Part shown: piece by piece, positions 60,401-64,000 of the stretch | How positions within the stretch are numbered: position 1 is the stretch's first letter | How the letters are laid out: each line of letters starts with the position of its first letter | Assembly (NCBI GenBank): GCA_028023455.1 | Contig: JAQFVV010012435.1 | Span: 1,736,001-1,800,000 of the forward strand | DNA length: 64,000 nucleotides | Reading direction: 5' to 3' | From: Epiperipatus broadwayi | Taxonomy: Eukaryota; Onychophora; Udeonychophora; Euonychophora; Peripatidae | Notes under the pieces: model-generated | Databases searched by the model: none | What the model saw: the letters and a program-made list of their open reading frames with translations, nothing else | What the model was told of the DNA's origin: nothing | Program-made: the position numbers and the translations under genes

Positions 60401-61855
60401 TTAATAATTTAAACATTAAACATGTTTTCTTTTTGCTGATATTGTTTAGGGATAGAATAATGCATTTTCTTCTGGATGGGAGGGGGACTTAAAATGTTTA
60501 TAGGTACAGAAACACTAATTAGAAATGAATTATTTTTGAGATAATGTACACATCTAAAATTTTAATATTAATATGTTTTGTTGTTATATATGATTGAAGT
60601 TTGTATTTTCTTATCAATATTTGTTTATGTTCAAGATGAAAACCATTATTATCTTAGAAATGATAAAAAATTATTAGGGTACTGAGCAAAAATAAAATGA
60701 GTGATTATTTCAATTTATGTTTAATACTGTTTAATTATATAGTTTAATTATTAATTGCATAATGCATGAAATCATTTTTTTCTTTTTCCTTAGTGATAAT
60801 AATTTACATATCTGATGACAGTATTTTTGGTTTGGCCAGAATTATATTTTAAGAAAATTTAGATAGAAATTGATTGAACAAATATATTTTAACTAATGTA
60901 CATGTTTTATAATTCATTATTAATCTTTTACCCAATTCTCATGTACATTATATATTTCTTATGATATATTCAGCTTAAATTCACTCTTGCAGCTGTCTTT
61001 AGTATTTATTTGGTGCTAAAAATAATATTGATTTATTAATTAATAAATCAAGATGTCATTATTATATAGAGAACCTTATGCATATGAACCAATAATGCTA
61101 CTGAATGATAGTTTCTTTGTTTTCAGGCTCTAAAAGTGCTTGTAAGAGTTGTTATAAACATTCTTCATTTGTTTCATTTTAAAAAGGAAAATTATATATT
61201 TCTATAGTTCACTCATATATTTATGATTACTTTTGCAAAATATTTTTTAAATATTTATTTAAAGGCAAGAATATTTATGATAATTTTTCTAACAGAATTT
61301 TGTAGATTTATGTTATTTTTTAGTGGTAATTGAATTTCTTAAAATAAAAAGTTAGAAATTTAATCCAAATAGCTCCCAAGTGAGGTCAAAAAATGTGAAT
61401 GTCTGAAAGATAATCAAAATATATTTTTAATTGTATATTGTAGCGAATGAAATCTGTATTTTTTTTCACTATTAGCGATTAAAATTTATGTTGTGAATGT
61501 TATAAATCAAAGTATGGTATCAAGAATAATAGATGAAAATTGAAGGAAGTAAAATAATTATATTTTAACTTCATAATCAAAATATAATTATTGCCTGAAA
61601 TGAGTAACTCTATACTGTACTATATATTTTAAACATAAATGTCACTATTTTAGCTTCTAATGACATCAGTACATTATGACATCATTAATTTTATTTTCAA
61701 CATTTTTTAAAGATCATTATAACAAATAATTACAAACTTTACAATAGTTTATATATTTCCAGTATAAAGTTCATAATATTAACTCATTGTAAATTGCAAG
61801 ATTTTGTGAATGTTAATTTGTATAGGAAATAGTGGACTTAAACAGTGGAAAGAAC
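57425..61855. other. AT-rich non-coding DNA
   Basis: About 4.4 kb with no gene or mobile element that I can recognise. C-runs occur near 57600 and 57955. Short open frames are compositional. Confidence 0.5.
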
Positions 61856-61861
61856 AACAGC

Positions 61862-61960
61862 TTCATGCTCCCACACCAAGATACTTCAGATTGGCCTATA
61901 TAAGTGGAAAGTTAGGTTAAAGATAAGACAGCTGTTCTTATCTTTATAAAAGCTGTTATA
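61862..61960 (+). promoter_or_regulatory. TATA-containing module with downstream hairpin (e)
   Basis: ttcatgctcccacaccaaga, tacttcagattggcctatat, aagttaggttaa, then the perfect inverted repeat agataaga/tcttatct around cagctg. It ends about 150 bp before the hammerhead array begins, but reads on the plus strand whereas the ribozymes are on the minus strand. Confidence 0.4.
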
Positions 61961-62222
61961 TTGTGTTGTTGTTTGAGAGGTCCCTCTATTGGCAAAATAA
62001 AGATATTGCTGGACAGTTATAAATTTCAAAATACATATGATTCAGGTTAAAGCCTGTCTTAAAAGTATTTACATATATTTCCTGTGTGCTTAATAAATAA
62101 TTACAACTTTATAACAATATATAGGGTATATGAGCACAGACTTTCAGATGACCCATCACTCTCCACTCAATCCAATAACACTGATACACTCAAGCACATA
62201 TATGCTGAAAAGATAAATAATC

Positions 62223-62266
62223 ACCAATATACATATTTCTTGCTAAAGCAGCAATCATCAGTTGGT
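62223..62266 (-). ncRNA. Hammerhead ribozyme, array unit 1
   Basis: Minus strand: ACCAA, CTGATGA, stem II TTGCTGCTTTAGCAA (five perfect pairs), GAAA, TATGTAT, A at the cleavage site, TTGGT. ACCAA/TTGGT pair perfectly, and beyond a TGG bulge ATAATC pairs with GATTAT. Predicted cleavage is opposite 62227/62228. Confidence 0.9.
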
Positions 62267-62698
62267 CCAGATTATTATCTCCCACACATATATACTATAA
62301 GTGCTCAGATATATATTAAGATAGACAATCTTCATACTTTAATGGACAGGCTCCAACCTACTATACACTCCAACTCTTCAACCATCCAAATAAATTGAAA
62401 ATCTGATGATGGAATGCTCGAAGGCCACCCTGAGGCAGAGATTCTTGTCACACCCATGTTGACCTAAAGTCAATCTGAACCCCACATGTACAAGGACATA
62501 ATCCATTTAATACATATGCAAGGATGGGCAGACATCTCTACAATGTAATAACTGAAACACAGGCTTATTCTATACCTGTGTCTATATATGTAATATATAG
62601 GGTATATGAGCACAGTCTTTCAGATGACCCATCACTCTCCACTCTATCCAATAACACTGATACACTCAAGCACATATATGCTGAAAAGATAAATAGTC

Positions 62699-62742
62699 AC
62701 CAATATACATATTTCATGCTAAACCAGCAATCATCAGTTGGT
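62699..62742 (-). ncRNA. Hammerhead ribozyme, array unit 2
   Basis: Same as unit 1, with stem II TTGCTGGTTTAGCAT (four pairs plus a mismatched closing pair). Core CTGATGA and GAAA intact. Cleavage opposite 62703/62704. Confidence 0.85.
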
Positions 62743-63156
62743 CCAGATTATTATCTCCCACACATATATACTGTAAGTGCTCAGATATATATTAAGATAG
62801 ACAATCTTCATACTTTAATGGACAAGCTCCAACCTACTATACACCCCAACTCTTCAACCGTCCATGATGGAATGCTCGAAGGCCACCCTGAGGGAGAGAT
62901 TCTTGTTACACCCATGTTGACCTAGAGTCAATCTGAACCCCACATGTACAAGGACATAATCCATTTAATACATATGCAAGGATGGGCAGACATCTCTACA
63001 ATGTAATAACTGAAACACAGGCTTATTCTATACCTGTGTCTATATATGTAATATATAGGGTATATGAGCACAGTCTTTCAGATGACCCATCACTCTCCAC
63101 TCTATCCAATAACACTGATACACTCAAGCACATATATTCTGAAAAGATAAATAATC

Positions 63157-63200
63157 ACCAATATATGTATTTCGTGCTAAACCAGCAATCATCAGTTGGT
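63157..63200 (-). ncRNA. Hammerhead ribozyme, array unit 3
   Basis: Core CTGATGA and GAAA intact; stem II TTGCTGGTTTAGCAC; stem I ACCAA/TTGGT. Cleavage opposite 63161/63162. Confidence 0.85.
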
Positions 63201-63608
63201 CCAGATTATCATCTCCCACACACATATATACTATAAGTGCTCAGATATATATTAAGATAGACAATCTTCATACTTTAATGGACAGGCTTCAATCTACTCC
63301 ACACTCCAACTGTCCATCCAATTGAAAATCTGATGATGGAATGCTCAAAGGCCATCCTGAGGCTGAGATTCTTGTCACACCCATGTTGACCTAAAGTCAA
63401 TCTGAACCCCACATGTACAGGACATAATCCATTTAATACATATGCAAGGATGGGCAGACATCTCTATAATGTAATAACTGAAACACAGGCTTATTATATA
63501 CCTGTGTCTATATATATGAGCACAGACTTTCACACAACCCGCCACTCTCCACTCTATCTAATAACACTGATACACTTAAACACATATATGTTGAAAAGAT
63601 AAATAATC

Positions 63609-63652
63609 ACCAATATACGTATTCCATGCTAAACCAGCAATCATCAGTTGGT
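63609..63652 (-). ncRNA. Hammerhead ribozyme, array unit 4 (core mutated)
   Basis: CTGATGA and stem I are intact and TACGTA is present, but the second core reads GGAA instead of GAAA, which should abolish or greatly slow cleavage. Confidence 0.75.
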
Positions 63653-63785
63653 CCAGATTATCATCTCCAACACATATATACTATAAGTGCTCAGATATAT
63701 ATTAAGATAGACAATCTTCATACTTTAATGGACAGGCTCCAACCTACTATACACTCCAACTCTTCAACCGTCCAAATAAATTGAT

Positions 63786-64000
63786 TGTTAATTGAAATAA
63801 TGATCACTATAATGAATCCTCATATAAATGTCCATCTTATGCAGGGGAAAGTCATACTTGGCATATTTTTTTGAAAATACTCATTAGCCTATTTGTTACA
63901 GAAGAGTCTTATGAGAATTAAATTTGTTTAAGTACTGTATTATATTTGAGTTTGTTTTTTAATACCATAATGATTGACCTAAAAGTGTTTAATATTAGAA
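63786..64000. other. AT-rich non-coding DNA
   Basis: Nothing recognised up to the window edge. Confidence 0.5.

Larger units (their letters stand above)
62118..63785 (-). mobile_element. Retrozyme-like tandem array, four hammerhead units
   Basis: Four direct units of about 450-475 bp, each starting gggtatatgagcacag-like (plus strand; the fourth start is shortened) and containing a hammerhead, tatattaagatagacaatct, tactttaatggaca, and, in the first three, cacccatgttgacct and ggatgggcagacatctctac. The fourth unit ends after the first half. Units are highly alike. Short open frames here are not shared by all copies. A minus-strand multimeric transcript would be cut into monomers of 452-476 nt, the plan of retrozymes. 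Confidence 0.85.

Noticed and set aside
62084-63236. Three overlapping plus-strand open frames of 84-133 residues in the hammerhead array
   Set aside because: They repeat because the DNA repeats. They stop at different places in different units, run antisense to the ribozymes and have no domain features.
62118-63785. CRISPR array
   Set aside because: Units are about 450-475 bp with no short repeat/spacer alternation, and the genome is clearly animal-type.

Overview
The window looks like transposon-dense non-coding DNA from an invertebrate animal. Reasons: extreme A/T richness with homopolymer and AT-dinucleotide runs, no compact genes, no long open frames of host type, and a mixture of Penelope-like retroelements (PLEs) with GIY-YIG endonucleases, an RTE-type LINE, a ZMYM-type hAT transposon, Tigger-like non-autonomous elements, tRNA-derived SINEs and many palindromic (foldback) elements. 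I cannot name the species. The only hint of a host gene is a possible terminal exon at 3409-3509.

The most interesting content is a family of repeats carrying what reads as a complete type-I hammerhead ribozyme on the minus strand. Four copies lie in a tandem array at about 62118-63785, with successive predicted cleavage sites 476, 458 and 452 nt apart. Single copies lie near 2358 and 53339, and decayed copies form two foldbacks at 54971-55869 and about 56255-56700. Tandem hammerhead repeats of this size are the hallmark of retrozymes, small non-autonomous elements thought to move as circular RNAs using PLE enzymes. PLEs are plentiful in this window.

Layout. 1-3.3 kb: AT-rich DNA, one foldback, a CAT microsatellite, one hammerhead repeat and a small inverted-repeat DNA element. 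4.9-12.7 kb: several foldbacks, one with PLE-type hammerhead arms (about 4960-6731) and one enclosing a PLE endonuclease relic (10602-11362). 13-25 kb: degenerate tandem repeats, tRNA-like SINE relics, a hAT MITE (15896-16224), a large foldback (16528-17125) and a tandem/palindromic block (23271-23980). 25-27.3 kb: a plus-strand PLE relic. 27.3-30.5 kb: a minus-strand RTE relic broken by a foldback and a Tigger-like element. 30.8-35.4 kb: a foldback half-copy, a second foldback, a nearly intact PLE with an inverted partial copy, and an RTE 3' end. 35.5-44.2 kb: two opposed PLE relics split by a Tigger-like element, a SINE, a TTC microsatellite and a whole hAT transposon that itself holds a foldback. 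44.2-51 kb: AT-rich DNA, CTCF-like motifs, a foldback and a tRNA-Gly SINE. 51-52.2 kb: a PLE endonuclease relic and a second RTE 3' end. 53-57 kb: hammerhead repeats. 57-62 kb: AT-rich DNA. 62.1-63.8 kb: the hammerhead array.

Nine foldbacks from at least six unrelated sequence families share one design: a long palindrome, a tail of roughly 30-60 nt on one side only (27 nt in one copy), and flanking direct repeats of 12-16 bp. Variable long target duplications argue against ordinary cut-and-paste MITEs and suggest target-primed retrotransposition, plausibly by the PLE machinery.
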